From: Xylophilus sp. GOD-11R
GTDB lineage: Bacteria; Pseudomonadota; Gammaproteobacteria; Burkholderiales; Burkholderiaceae_C
NCBI RefSeq assembly: GCF_033546935.1
Contig: NZ_CP137854.1
Coordinates: forward strand, 4,526,001-4,590,000
Direction: 5' to 3'
DNA length: 64,000 bases
The notes under the pieces were generated by a model. The model saw nothing but the letters and a program-made list of their open reading frames with translations. It had not been told where the DNA came from and ran no database searches. Below, piece after piece: positions 1 through 9,194 of this stretch (its first letter is position 1; every line of letters begins with the position of its first letter). Both the position numbers and the translations under genes were made by a program.

Positions 1-1461
1 GAGGTCGTCGGCATTTACCGGGATTTCGCAGCCCGCGCGTCGGCCATCGCGGCGTGGCTGATCGAGACCCACGGCTTCGAGCCCGGCGACCGCGCCGCCT
101 TCTTCATGGGCAACCGCATCGAATACCTGTGGCTGATGTACGGCGTGTGGTTCGCCGGCGGCGTGGTGGTGCCGGTGAATGCCAAGCTGCACTGGAAGGA
201 GCTCGGCGTGGTAGTGGAAGACAGCGAGCCGGCACTGCTCTTCGTGGAAGACACGCAGCCAGGCGAGCTGCCGCCGGGCAGCGCCACCGCCCTGGTGCGC
301 GTGGGCGAGGCGGCCCGCATCGCCGATGTCGCACGCGGCCCCGGCCGGCCGCCGCTGCCGCGCGCCGACGCCGACCTGGCCTGGCTCTTCTACACCTCCG
401 GCACCACCGGCAAACCCAAGGGTGTGATGCTGACCCACGGCAACCTGGTCGCCATGTCGCTCACCTACCTGGTCGACGTGGACGAGGTGTCGGCCGCCGA
501 CGCCACGCTGTACGCGGCGCCTATCTCGCACGGCGCAGGTCTCTACAACTTCGTGCACGTGCTGCGCGGCGCCCGGCACGTGGTGCCGCCTTCGGGCGGC
601 TTCGATGCCGACGAGGTGCTGGCGCTTGCGCGCGGCTGCGGCCGCTTGTCGATGTTCGCCGCGCCCACCATGGTGCGGCGGCTGACCGACACCGCGCGCC
701 GTACCGGCAGCGCTGCCGACGGACTGCGCACGCTCGTCTACGGCGGCGGCCCGATGTACGTGGCCGACATCCAGGAGGCGCTCGACGTGTTCGGCCCGCG
801 CTTCGTGCAGATCTACGGCCAGGGCGAGTCACCGATGTGCATCACCGTGCTGCCGCGCGCGGACATCGCCGGCTGCGGCCATCCGAACTGGCTGCAGCGC
901 CTCGGCGGCGTCGGCCGAGCGCAGAGCTGCGTCGAGGTGGCGGTGGTGGATGCCGAAGGCCATGCGCTGGCCGCCGGGCAGATCGGCGAGATCGTGGTGC
1001 GGGGCCCGACCGTCATGGCCGGCTACTGGCGCAACCCGACCGGTACCGCATCGGCCCTGCGCCACGGCTGGCTGTGGACCGGCGACGTCGGCTCGCTCGA
1101 TACCGACGGACATCTCACGCTGATGGACCGCTCCAAGGACGTGATCATCTCGGGCGGCTCCAACATCTATCCGCGCGAGGTCGAGGAATGCCTGCTGCTT
1201 CACCCGGCCGTGCACGAGGCCTGCGCCATCGGCGAACCCGACCGCGAGTGGGGCGAGAAGGTGGTGGCCTTCGTGGTGCCGCGCTCCGGTCAGGCGCTGG
1301 ACGAAGCAGCGCTGGAGGCGCATTGCCTGGCGCACATGGCGCGTTTCAAGCGCCCCAAGCGCTACCGCTTCGTGCTGGAGCTGCCGAAGAACCACAACGG
1401 CAAGGTCATGAAATCGGAATTACGAGCGGCCACCAGCCTGGTTGCCTCACTTCGGAGCTAA
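1..1461 (+). CDS. Acyl-CoA synthetase (AMP-dependent ligase), 5' end outside window
   Basis: Class I adenylate-forming enzyme that would activate a carboxylic acid with ATP and CoA. The frame is open from base 1, so the start lies upstream and about 486 codons are present. Visible signatures are the P-loop TSGTTGKPKG (about 394-423), the region GQGESPMC, the YWRNP...WLWTGDVG segment with the ATP-binding Asp, the hinge motif DRSKDVIISGGSNIYPREVE, and the C-terminal catalytic Lys in the NHNGKVMK motif. The substrate cannot be read from the sequence; a medium- or long-chain fatty acid or an aromatic acid is possible. Its stop codon overlaps the convergent GT61 stop by three bases. Confidence 0.93.
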   Translation, partial: EVVGIYRDFAARASAIAAWLIETHGFEPGDRAAFFMGNRIEYLWLMYGVWFAGGVVVPVNAKLHWKELGVVVEDSEPALLFVEDTQPGELPPGSATALVRVGEAARIADVARGPGRPPLPRADADLAWLFYTSGTTGKPKGVMLTHGNLVAMSLTYLVDVDEVSAADATLYAAPISHGAGLYNFVHVLRGARHVVPPSGGFDADEVLALARGCGRLSMFAAPTMVRRLTDTARRTGSAADGLRTLVYGGGPMYVADIQEALDVFGPRFVQIYGQGESPMCITVLPRADIAGCGHPNWLQRLGGVGRAQSCVEVAVVDAEGHALAAGQIGEIVVRGPTVMAGYWRNPTGTASALRHGWLWTGDVGSLDTDGHLTLMDRSKDVIISGGSNIYPREVEECLLLHPAVHEACAIGEPDREWGEKVVAFVVPRSGQALDEAALEAHCLAHMARFKRPKRYRFVLELPKNHNGKVMKSELRAATSLVASLRS

Positions 1462-2534
1462 GGAATCACTTTTTCAAGTCGCTCCAGCCCCCGCTCGATC
1501 TGGTCAAGCCCGATGGTGAAGCCACCGGGCGCAGGCTTCGCGACCACGAACGAATACTTGATTCCTGATAGGTCGCAACGCTCTTTGTAAGCATTGTCGA
1601 AACGACCAGGAGGTTGTATTACGAGAAAAGCTCCCGCCTCCCGCACGCCGAAGAAGCCATGAGCCAGTTGGCTGCCCTCCACGCCCACGACGATCCGCGC
1701 GCCAGCGACGGCAGCCATGATCTCAGGCAATTCCGCCTCGCCGGGATTGATGACTTTGAAACCGATCGAACGGAAATAATCTGCCACCGCGGCCTCGTTG
1801 ACCAACTGACGGTTCTGCCCCGTCGCGCCCCGCGCCAGGAAAACACCGGGATGATCGGCTTGTCCCGCCGCGTGCCGCACCATGGCTCGCATCTGCTTCC
1901 AGCGTCCGACCTTGGACAAACTGTAGGCGTCGTCAACCAATATCTCCAGCTTTGCAATCCACGCACGCGCCGGCAACATCTCGCTGGCGACACCGAAAAG
2001 ATTCAGGTAAGCGAGTTGTTGGGCGGTCAGCCGACGTTCTGTGCCAATGAGTTTTCCCCGCTGCATGCCCAGCAGGGCCATCGGCGCTTCCTCATGCAGC
2101 GAATGTCCGAAATATTTCGCACCAAGCCAGCATTGCGCCAAAACACCTCCCGACACCCATGGCGCGCGCCCGTAATTGATCCAGCCGCCCCGATGCGTCG
2201 TAACGTTATGTCGGTAGCGTGAGCCGTAGAAAATGCCGTCGCAATGGAACACGTCTTTTAGCGTATAGGCAATAGACGCCCCATGATCCGACCATTGCCC
2301 GCGCGCGATGCGCAACTGCTCGGCAATATTCGAGGTTTCCGCCGTGCCGAGGATGCCTTCCAACTCACGCTCGTCGAATATCGCGGGCGGGTGCTGGAAA
2401 CGATGACCGGCTGAGATGACTTCGTGCGACTCGGAAACGTTCGCAATCCTCTTTCCGGCTACTTTCGAGATCACCTTGGTCAAAGGCGGCGACAACAGGA
2501 AAGGCGATGGCCGACGATTGAACGATGCGCTCAT
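1458..2534 (-). CDS. Glycosyltransferase family 61 (DUF563-like) protein
   Basis: A 358-residue protein with the GT61/capsular-polysaccharide signature: an Arg/Asn-rich segment with NRQLVNE (about residues 230-240), then a basic/hydrophobic stretch ending in AGARIVVGVEGSQLAHGFF, which corresponds to the family's conserved 'A..vvg.hGa.l.n..f' block. It probably transfers a sugar during surface polysaccharide assembly; donor and acceptor are unknown. Its start overlaps the stop of the upstream GT4 gene by four bases, so the two are likely cotranscribed and translationally coupled. Base composition is visibly less GC-rich than in the flanking core genes, consistent with acquired surface-polysaccharide genes. 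Confidence 0.75.
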   Translation of the reverse strand: MSASFNRRPSPFLLSPPLTKVISKVAGKRIANVSESHEVISAGHRFQHPPAIFDERELEGILGTAETSNIAEQLRIARGQWSDHGASIAYTLKDVFHCDGIFYGSRYRHNVTTHRGGWINYGRAPWVSGGVLAQCWLGAKYFGHSLHEEAPMALLGMQRGKLIGTERRLTAQQLAYLNLFGVASEMLPARAWIAKLEILVDDAYSLSKVGRWKQMRAMVRHAAGQADHPGVFLARGATGQNRQLVNEAAVADYFRSIGFKVINPGEAELPEIMAAVAGARIVVGVEGSQLAHGFFGVREAGAFLVIQPPGRFDNAYKERCDLSGIKYSFVVAKPAPGGFTIGLDQIERGLERLEKVIP

Positions 2535-3682
2535 TGAAACACCTTGCCCAGCGCTTGGGTAAAAGTCAGTGACGGGTTCATGTGTTCTTGGCCGGATGCT
2601 GCCGCGCCGGCATGAACGCGTGTGCGGAGGTTTTCGTCGGCAAAGTATTTGTGCAGCGCGGCAGTCAGCGATGCGACGGAGTCATGCGCAAACAGCAATC
2701 CGTTGCTCCCGTCTTTCACGATATAGGGGAACGGACCGAAATCAGGCGCGATGACAGGCTTGCCCGCATAGAAACTTTCAATGACGGACTGGCAAAGACC
2801 CTCGGCGAAAGTCGAGCGCGTAGGCGTCACCACGACTGACGCATTGACGATGTACGAGAACATATCTTCGAAACGGACGTGCCCGACGACGTCTATATTT
2901 TCTCGAACAGCGGAGCCGGCAGCAGTAGCCCGCAAACGCTCCAACGCTGAGCCTCCGCCGATGAATTGCAACTTAAGGTTTGCATTCTGGGGTAGGGCAT
3001 TGAATGCTTCCAGCAGATCAAAAATTCCTTTGTCTTCCTCCATTCGGCCGAAATACAGAATGGTCGACGCCGTCGCGTGCGTCGACTCGATCGAGGCGAG
3101 AAATCTCCTGTCACTTTCGTCAAGGCCGTTGTTCCACTCCACGATTTTGTCGGCGCGCGCGCCCAGCATCGCGGCCTGGTCATGCAGAAAAGGGCCGTGC
3201 ACGATTACCAAATCGGAATGACGACACAATATCGAATTGGCTTTTTTGGTGGCACTAGACAAGGAATCGATGGCAAGAGCGCAATGCGCCAGAAAAACAA
3301 ACTGCGCTCCACTCAAGCGCGCTACGAGCAATGCCAACAGGCCGAAAGCGCCCTCAAATCCACATAATATTTTTGACGGCCGAAAACGCAACGCGTCGAA
3401 AAAGAAACGTGCGCTCGACGCAAAATATTTCAACCGCCTTGCCACACGTCCAAGACCCGCCGGGCGCAGTACGTACGCAGCCACTTGACGCCCGGACACA
3501 GCGCGACGACCGGGAACCTGGGCTTCGCCAACAAGAAAGAGCCGCTTGTTGTCAGTAAAATGCAGAACTGAGAGAAGGAATTTATCAGGACCACCATCAG
3601 GCAAATCACCAGCCTTCGGAAATAATTTCTCCGATTCACGAAGGACATCTCCACCCTTCATGTAAATTACCCGCTCTTCCAT
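2531..3682 (-). CDS. Glycosyltransferase family 4 (GT-B) protein
   Basis: A 383-residue GT-B glycosyltransferase. The C-terminal Rossmann domain is clear: ILYFGRMEEDKGIFDLLEAF (the usual 'GRl...KG...l..A' block), LQFIGGGS, then VVVTPTRSTFAEGLCQSVIE with the nucleotide-sugar-binding E-x7-E (FAEG...VIE), and GKPVIAPDFG...GLLF. It is a retaining transferase by family, acting on an unknown lipid-linked or lipopolysaccharide acceptor. The ATG at 3682 is preceded by GGAG at a suitable distance. It heads a two-gene unit with the GT61 gene. AT-rich patches and relaxed codon use suggest horizontal origin. Confidence 0.85.
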   Translation of the reverse strand: MEERVIYMKGGDVLRESEKLFPKAGDLPDGGPDKFLLSVLHFTDNKRLFLVGEAQVPGRRAVSGRQVAAYVLRPAGLGRVARRLKYFASSARFFFDALRFRPSKILCGFEGAFGLLALLVARLSGAQFVFLAHCALAIDSLSSATKKANSILCRHSDLVIVHGPFLHDQAAMLGARADKIVEWNNGLDESDRRFLASIESTHATASTILYFGRMEEDKGIFDLLEAFNALPQNANLKLQFIGGGSALERLRATAAGSAVRENIDVVGHVRFEDMFSYIVNASVVVTPTRSTFAEGLCQSVIESFYAGKPVIAPDFGPFPYIVKDGSNGLLFAHDSVASLTAALHKYFADENLRTRVHAGAAASGQEHMNPSLTFTQALGKVFQ

Positions 3683-4104
3683 TTAGCTATACTCCGACAA
3701 TAGAGAAATATGCACCTCAAAACCAACCATTCATCAAATCATAATAGCACGACTATCCACTTCGTTCTCGAAAGCGCGCCCCGCATGAATGAAAATACCT
3801 GTATGCGCGCGGCGTGAAGGGGCGTGCCACGCAAAGATTTGAGCCGAAAGAAACCTTGCGCCTCGCACGACTGATCAGGAGGTGCGCATCGAATGACACC
3901 CCTCCCAACTTGACCCGCTTACCAGGCGCTCGCATCATGCCGCTTCGACCTGGCCTCGCAATTTGCGGGCCTGGACGCGGCCGTGCGGCGTCGACAGAAG
4001 CGATGAAAATGTTTGCTCACGGTCGGACGCACCAAGGCAGGTGCATCACCAGGCTGGTGCTTTCCGTTGAATAATCCATCTGAATTTCAGTTCCAGGCGC
4101 CAAT
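3683..4104. other. Intergenic region between divergent glycosyltransferase genes
   Basis: A 422-base gap between the start of the GT4 gene (minus strand) and the GT2 gene (plus strand). The part near 3690-3760 is unusually AT-rich for this chromosome and probably carries the promoter of the GT4-GT61 unit. I see no credible coding region, RNA gene or clear terminator here. Confidence 0.5.
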
Positions 4105-5103
4105 ATGATTTTCACCGTCGTTATTCCACTATTCAACAAGGCTCCATACATCGACACCACCATTTCATCGGTATTGAACCAGGAATTCTTGGATTTCGAG
4201 GTGGTCGTAGTAGATGACGGGTCGTCCGATGCGGGGCCCGACCTGATCGAAAAGCGAGGCGATCCTCGGATCCGGTTGATACGCCAACCAAACGGCGGGG
4301 TTTCCGCCGCACGGAACCACGGCATCGAACACGCAAGAGGCGCATGGATCGCATTCCTGGATGCGGACGACTGGTGGCATCCCGGTTATCTGGCAGCGCA
4401 ATTCGCCTCCATTTCGCAGTTTCCGGACGCCCACGTCGTGGCCACCGGTTTTGTCTCGCGACGCGATAGCGAGGACTGGCGCCCGACGCCGTGGGCTCTC
4501 GCCAGCCCATCGCCACCTCGCACGCTGGAGGACGATCTACCGCGGCGCTTCATGAAAGAGCTGCCGTTCTTCACCGGTTCCGTCGCGGTAAATACCGCGC
4601 TTCTGCGCACCATGCAACCGTGCTTCGCACCAGGAGAGACGGTGGGCGAGGATCTCGATCTCTGGTTTCGGCTCGGAGAGATGGGTCCCGTCGTTCTTTG
4701 CGCCGCTCCCCTGGTTGCGTACCGCGATGCGGCCGGCGAAAGCCTGAGTTCCAAGCACCGCTTCGATGCCCTTCCGCCTTATCTGCAACGGATGCAGGCA
4801 CGCGCGTCCTCCGGCAGGCTGACTTTCCGGCAAGTGCATTCCGCCATGGGCTTCGTGAGGCACCAACGAATCAACTTTGCCCGCAAGGCCCTCGGCGCCG
4901 GCCAAAGGATCCAAGCGTTCAAATGGCTTTCGCGAGCAGGCCTGCCCGCGCTTAAAGAAAAACGTTGGTGGGTCATATTTTTCATGGCCTCCCTGGTTCC
5001 AACGACCTGGGTTTCACTATGGCAAAGGTTCCGGTGGCGTCGCGCGCTGCAACGTCAAGCGCAAGGCTCATTTCCGTACGCAAATGAGTCCGACGGCCAT
5101 TGA
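4105..5103 (+). CDS. Glycosyltransferase family 2 (GT-A) protein
   Basis: A 332-residue GT-A fold glycosyltransferase. Residues 1-120 hold the catalytic domain: FTVVIPLFNKAPYI at the N-terminus, VVVVDDGSSD (nucleotide-sugar binding), NGGVSAARNHGI, and the metal-binding DxD-type motif in IAFLDADDWWHP. A later GEDLDLWFRLGEMG segment matches the conserved ED...W region with the catalytic-base Asp. A hydrophobic stretch near residues 290-310 may associate with the membrane. It lies alone on the plus strand, divergent from the GT4-GT61 pair, and probably belongs to the same polysaccharide patch. The initiation site is only weakly supported, with no clear Shine-Dalgarno sequence. Confidence 0.87.
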   Translation: MIFTVVIPLFNKAPYIDTTISSVLNQEFLDFEVVVVDDGSSDAGPDLIEKRGDPRIRLIRQPNGGVSAARNHGIEHARGAWIAFLDADDWWHPGYLAAQFASISQFPDAHVVATGFVSRRDSEDWRPTPWALASPSPPRTLEDDLPRRFMKELPFFTGSVAVNTALLRTMQPCFAPGETVGEDLDLWFRLGEMGPVVLCAAPLVAYRDAAGESLSSKHRFDALPPYLQRMQARASSGRLTFRQVHSAMGFVRHQRINFARKALGAGQRIQAFKWLSRAGLPALKEKRWWVIFFMASLVPTTWVSLWQRFRWRRALQRQAQGSFPYANESDGH

Positions 5104-5627
5104 ACCCATAAACACCGATGCGTCAGCTGGTTATCCGGCGTTCATTGCCGACCGCCCCATCGCTGTCGCCAGCCATCGGGGTTTCGATGACCTTGCGCGC
5201 CGGCTACCCACTGGGCCACGCTGTTTTCGGCACACGTCGAATCCTTCAGCGCCCAGGTCCATCGATCGCGCTGGCATTTCCACCGAGAGGCCTTGATTTT
5301 CGCCAGCGCTCGCCGTTGTGAGGCACTGCACGACAGCGGCTCGAACGGGTTGGATAACCGAGGTGCAGATGCTTGGCCGGCTGACTCAGCCGGGTCGATC
5401 GGGCGAAAAAAATGCGGATTTTGCAAACGACGACGGACGACCGGGTAGAAACGCGGCATTCCGGTCTTTCATACTGAGGTGGTCGACGGCTATCAATGAA
5501 TGCCGAGAACTACCGCAAGGCCTGCGCGACAGGTTGATCGAGCCATTCGGCAGTCGCGGGGCTGGTACGCCTGCCGACAAGGTTGAGCGCCGTCAGGCGA
5601 TAACTCACCACGATTTTTGCTATGCGG
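5104..5627. other. Gene-poor stretch between GT2 gene and tRNA-Met
   Basis: About 520 bases without a recognisable gene. Short open frames exist on both strands, but none gives a protein I recognise, and the longest plus-strand one runs into the tRNA. The stretch abuts the 3' end of the tRNA, where integrative elements often insert, but I found no integrase remnant and no direct repeat of the tRNA end. Confidence 0.5.
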
Positions 5628-5704
5628 TGGTAGGCCGTATAGGACTTGAACCTATGACCAAAGGATTATGAGTCCTCTGCTCTAACCAACTGAGCTAACG
5701 GCCC
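5628..5704 (-). tRNA. tRNA with CAT anticodon, probably elongator tRNA-Met
   Basis: A 77-base cloverleaf on the minus strand with encoded CCA at 5628-5630. The acceptor stem pairs GGGCCGT with ACGGCCT (G1:U72 wobble). The D-arm has TAGCTCAGTTGGTTAGAGC, the anticodon loop reads CTCATAA (anticodon CAT), and the T-loop contains GGTTCAAGTCC. A CAT anticodon can also be tRNA-Ile2 after lysidine modification. I favour elongator Met from overall resemblance but cannot separate the two with certainty. Confidence 0.9.
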
Positions 5705-5867
5705 GCCAGCCCGCGATTGTCGCATCTCCTCGCCGCCCTTCCGGCCACGCCACCCGGGCCGACCGGTGCGTTTTGCTCACAATCTGCGAGACTCGGACTT
5801 TCGCGCGGCGCCGCCGCAGCGGTCTTTCTTTCCCCCCGCCACGGGCCGCCCGGCCCGGGAGCCTTTC

Positions 5868-6953
5868 TTGCGTTCCGACGACTTTCGCCGCTGGCTGCAA
5901 CTGCTGGCCGGCACTCTTGCCATTTCCCTCGCGCTGCTGGCAGCGGGCCTGCCGGCCGCCTGGTTGATCGGGTCGATGGCCGCCTCCATCGTGATGAGCG
6001 TACGGGGCGTGGCACCTTCGCTGTCCCGGCCGGCGGTGAGTTTCTCCCAGGGCATGGTCGGCCTGCTGATCGCCACCGGCCTGCATGCGCAGGCCCTGCG
6101 CGAAGTCGCGCTCCACGGCGCGCTGTTCGGCACCGTGGTGCTGGCGGTGATCGCGCTGAGCGTGCTGCTCGGCACCGTGCTGTACCGGCTGCGGGTGCTG
6201 CCGGGCACCAGCGCGCTGTGGGGCGTGTTCCCCGGCGGCGCTTCCGGCATGGTGCTGATGGCAGAAGCCCACGGCGCCGACGTGCGTTACGTGGCGCTGA
6301 TGCAGTACCTGCGGGTGGCGGCGGTGGTGATGGTGGCCACATCGGTGATGCACGTGGCGCCGGTCGACGAGACCGTGGCGGTGGCAGCGCCGGACGCGGT
6401 GCAGTGGCTGCACCGGCTGGCCATCGCACCGTTCGACGCCGTCGAGCTGGTCAAGACCCTGCTGCTGGCCGGCGTGTCGGTGTGGGCCGGTGTGCGGCTG
6501 CGCTGGCCGTCGGGCTCGCTGCTCGTGCCCATCATCACCGGCGCACTGGCGCAGCACCTGGGCTGGGTGCGGCTGACGCAGCCGGCCTGGCTGATGGTGC
6601 TGGTGTATTGCCTGATCGGCTGGAGCATCGGCCGGCGTTTCAGCCGCGACGTGGTGCGCCACGCCTGGCGTTCCCTGCCCTGGCTGATGGCGTCTATCGC
6701 CGCACTCATCCTGGCCTGCGCCGGGCTGGGCTGGGCGCTGTCGCGCTGGGCCGGCATCGATCCGCTCACGGCATATCTCGCCACCAGCCCGGGCGGCATC
6801 GACGCGGTGGCCATCCTGGCGGCGTCGGCCCATGTCGACCTGCCCTTCGTGATGGGCCTGCAGACCGCCCGCCTGCTGTGCCTGCTGCTGCTCGGGCCGC
6901 TGATCGTGCGGGGCGTGGTGCGACTGGTGGCCGGGCGTCAGCCGCCGGCGTAA
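5868..6953 (+). CDS. AbrB-family (duplicated-domain) integral membrane protein
   Basis: A hydrophobic protein of about 361 residues with the pattern of the membrane 'AbrB duplication' family. This is unrelated to the Bacillus DNA-binding AbrB, although databases often call it a regulator or ammonia monooxygenase. Two homologous halves are visible: each has a run of helices and a glycine-rich motif, [16 protein letters not shown] in the first half and [18 protein letters not shown] in the second. Many hydrophobic helices suggest a transporter-like inner membrane protein. I chose the TTG at 5868 because GGGAG lies seven bases upstream; the frame is open to an ATG at 5766, but that extension is low-complexity and hydrophilic. 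Its 3' end overlaps the convergent acyl-CoA dehydrogenase by 16 bases. Confidence 0.8.
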   Translation: MRSDDFRRWLQLLAGTLAISLALLAAGLPAAWLIGSMAASIVMSVRGVAPSLSRPAVSFSQGMVGLLIATGLHAQALREVALHGALFGTVVLAVIALSVLLGTVLYRLRVLPGTSALWGVFPGGASGMVLMAEAHGADVRYVALMQYLRVAAVVMVATSVMHVAPVDETVAVAAPDAVQWLHRLAIAPFDAVELVKTLLLAGVSVWAGVRLRWPSGSLLVPIITGALAQHLGWVRLTQPAWLMVLVYCLIGWSIGRRFSRDVVRHAWRSLPWLMASIAALILACAGLGWALSRWAGIDPLTAYLATSPGGIDAVAILAASAHVDLPFVMGLQTARLLCLLLLGPLIVRGVVRLVAGRQPPA

Positions 6954-8092
6954 TCGGCCAGCCCACGCGCGATGACCAGGCGCTGGATCTCGCTGGAGCC
7001 TTCGTAGATCTGCGTGATGCGGGCGTCGCGGTAGTAGCGCTCCACTTCGTAGTCCTCCAGGTAGCCGTAGCCGCCGTGGATCTGGATGGCGTGCGAGCAC
7101 ACCTGCTCGGCCATCTCGGAGGCGAACAGCTTGGCCTGCGAGGCTTCCGACAGGCAGGGCAGTCCCGCCGTGCGCAGCTGCGCCGCATGCAGCACCAACA
7201 GGCGGGCGGCGTTGATGCGGGTGTGCATGTCGGCCAGCATGTTGGCGATGCTCTGGTGCTCGCCGATCGCCTTGCCGAACTGCTGGCGTTCGCGTGAATA
7301 CGCCAGCGCCCGCTCGAAGGCCGCGCGGGCGATGCCGACGGCCTGCGCCGCGATGCCGATGCGCCCGCCTTCCAGGTTGGACAGCGCGATCGCCAGGCCC
7401 CGGCCGCGTTCGCCGAGCAGCGCGTCTTCGGGCACACGGCAGCCGTCGAGCGCGATGGCGCAGGTGTCCGACGCGCGGATGCCCATCTTGTGTTCCACCC
7501 GCTGCACCACGAAGCCGGAAGTGTCGGTGGGCACCAGGAACGCGGAGATGCCTTTCTTGCCCGCGTCCGGATCGGTCACGGCAAAGACGATGGCCAAGCC
7601 CGCCCGCTTGCCGTTGGTGACGAACTGCTTGGCGCCGTCGAGCACCCAGTGGCCGTCGCGCAGGACCGCGCGGGTCTTGAGCGCATGGGCCTCGGAGCCG
7701 GCTTGCGGCTCGGTGAGGCAGAAGCAGGCGATGACCTCGCCGGTGGCCAGTGGCCGCAGCCAGCGCGCCTGCTGCGCCGGGCTGCCGTAGCGCAGCACCG
7801 GGCCGCAGCCGACCGAGTTGTGCACGCTCATCAGCGCGCCCAGGGCTCCATCGGCGGCGGAGATTTCTTCCACCGCCAGGGCATAGGCGGTGCAGTCGGT
7901 GAAGGAGCCGCCGAACTCTTCGGGCACCACCATGCCGAGCAGGCCGAGCCCGCCCATCTGGGCGACGACGGCTTCGTCGATCCAGCCGGCTTCGGCCCAG
8001 GCGGCGGCCCGGGGCGCGACCTCGCCGCGGGCGAAGTCGCGGGCCATGTCGCGCACCATGCGCTGCTCTTCGGTCAGGAGCCGGTCATGCAT
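6938..8092 (-). CDS. Acyl-CoA dehydrogenase, probable isobutyryl-CoA dehydrogenase
   Basis: A 384-residue flavin-dependent acyl-CoA dehydrogenase, normal length for the short/branched-chain class. Motifs include [13 protein letters not shown] (FAD-binding and substrate entry), [23 protein letters not shown], and the C-terminal [22 protein letters not shown], where the Glu of IYEG is the usual catalytic base. It would oxidise an acyl-CoA to the 2-enoyl-CoA and pass electrons to ETF. As the last gene of a cluster holding mmsA, mmsB and a 3-hydroxyisobutyryl-CoA hydrolase, isobutyryl-CoA is the most likely substrate; this is inferred from context. The ATG at 8092 overlaps the upstream stop by eight bases. 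Confidence 0.9.
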   Translation of the reverse strand: MHDRLLTEEQRMVRDMARDFARGEVAPRAAAWAEAGWIDEAVVAQMGGLGLLGMVVPEEFGGSFTDCTAYALAVEEISAADGALGALMSVHNSVGCGPVLRYGSPAQQARWLRPLATGEVIACFCLTEPQAGSEAHALKTRAVLRDGHWVLDGAKQFVTNGKRAGLAIVFAVTDPDAGKKGISAFLVPTDTSGFVVQRVEHKMGIRASDTCAIALDGCRVPEDALLGERGRGLAIALSNLEGGRIGIAAQAVGIARAAFERALAYSRERQQFGKAIGEHQSIANMLADMHTRINAARLLVLHAAQLRTAGLPCLSEASQAKLFASEMAEQVCSHAIQIHGGYGYLEDYEVERYYRDARITQIYEGSSEIQRLVIARGLADYAGG

Positions 8093-9194
8093 GGCGCGAC
8101 TCCTCGACGGCGGCAGGTTCGAAGAAGGACTGGATGAGCGGCTCGTCGACCTGCTCCAGCGTGGGCGGGTTCCAGCGCGGGGCGTGGTCCTTGTCGACGA
8201 GCAGCGCGCGCACGCCTTCGATGAGGTCGCCACGCGGCAGCCAGGCGCGGTCGAGCGCCAGCTCCAGCCGCAGGCAGTCTTCGAGCGGCGCGCCGGAGCC
8301 CCGGCTCAGCAGCTCCCAGGTCACCGCCACCGCCAGCGGCGAGCGTTTGCCGATGAGTTCCAGCGTGTCGCGCGCCCACTGCTGGAACTGCGGCCGCTGC
8401 TCGGTGCGCAGCGAGGCCACGATGGCGGCGGCGCCTCGCTGGCCGAAATGCTGGGCGATCGGCTCGCTGAAGGCCGCCAGCGGCGGCTCGCCGATGTCCG
8501 TCGGCGTGGTCCAGCCGTGCAGCCGTTGCGGCGGCGGACGGTGCCAGGGAATGCGGTGCATGCGGGCGATGAGCGCGGGCATGTCGGCGACGTCGGCCGA
8601 TGGAATGCAGACGTCGGCCAAGCCCGCGAAGAGCGCGTCGGCCGGCCCGATCTGCACGCCGGTCATGCCCAGATAAAAGCCGATGAAGCCCGGCAGGCGC
8701 GGCAGGAAGAAGCTGCCGCCGACGTCGGGAAAATAGCCGATGCCGACCTCCGGCATCGCCATGCGGGTGCGGCCGGTGACGATGCGCAGCGTGGCCGGCT
8801 GGCCGATGCCCATGCCGCCGCCCATGGTGTAGCCGTCCATCAGCGCGACGTAGGGCTTGGGATATTCCGAGATGAACAGGTCGAGCGCGTATTCCTCTTC
8901 GAAGAAACGCAGCCATTGGCCGTCGCCGGCCTGGTAGCTGTCGTGCAGCGCGCGGATGTCGCCGCCGGCACAGAAGGCCTTGTCGCCGGCGCCGCGCACC
9001 AGCACGGCGCGCACCTGGTTGTCTTCGGCCCAGAGCGAGAGTTGTGCGTACATCGTCCGCACCATTTCCAGCGAGAGGGCATTGAGCGCCTTGGGCCGGT
9101 TGAGGGTGAGCACACCGACGCCGTCGACCACCTCGGCGAGGACGGTGGAAGACGTGCAAGCGTTGGAAGGGATGGAGGCAACCGTGTCGTTCAT
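8085..9194 (-). CDS. 3-hydroxyisobutyryl-CoA hydrolase (enoyl-CoA hydratase/isomerase family)
   Basis: A 369-residue crotonase-fold protein, longer than true hydratases and typical of the HIBYL-CoA hydrolase subgroup. The N-terminal core shows [25 protein letters not shown] (oxyanion hole and CoA contact), [11 protein letters not shown] and [23 protein letters not shown], in which the Glu and Asp are the family's catalytic residues. The C-terminal extension includes the hydrolase-type segment with [19 protein letters not shown]. It would hydrolyse 3-hydroxyisobutyryl-CoA to the free acid, the substrate of MmsB encoded just upstream. The start overlaps the mmsB stop as ATGA. Confidence 0.9.
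   Translation of the reverse strand: MNDTVASIPSNACTSSTVLAEVVDGVGVLTLNRPKALNALSLEMVRTMYAQLSLWAEDNQVRAVLVRGAGDKAFCAGGDIRALHDSYQAGDGQWLRFFEEEYALDLFISEYPKPYVALMDGYTMGGGMGIGQPATLRIVTGRTRMAMPEVGIGYFPDVGGSFFLPRLPGFIGFYLGMTGVQIGPADALFAGLADVCIPSADVADMPALIARMHRIPWHRPPPQRLHGWTTPTDIGEPPLAAFSEPIAQHFGQRGAAAIVASLRTEQRPQFQQWARDTLELIGKRSPLAVAVTWELLSRGSGAPLEDCLRLELALDRAWLPRGDLIEGVRALLVDKDHAPRWNPPTLEQVDEPLIQSFFEPAAVEESRHA

Noticed and set aside
5600..5640. Attachment-site repeat of the tRNA-Met 3' end
   Set aside because: I looked for a second copy of the tRNA 3' end near the left edge of the glycosyltransferase patch and did not see one, so no att site is annotated.
5318..5671. Plus-strand open frame next to the tRNA-Met gene
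   Set aside because: Its last codons read through the tRNA on the opposite strand, and the product matches nothing I recognise.
5682..7100. Long minus-strand open frame opposite the AbrB-family gene
   Set aside because: It is His/Gln/Arg-rich low-complexity sequence without recognisable domains, runs through the tRNA, and mirrors a well-supported membrane protein. It is a GC-rich antisense shadow.
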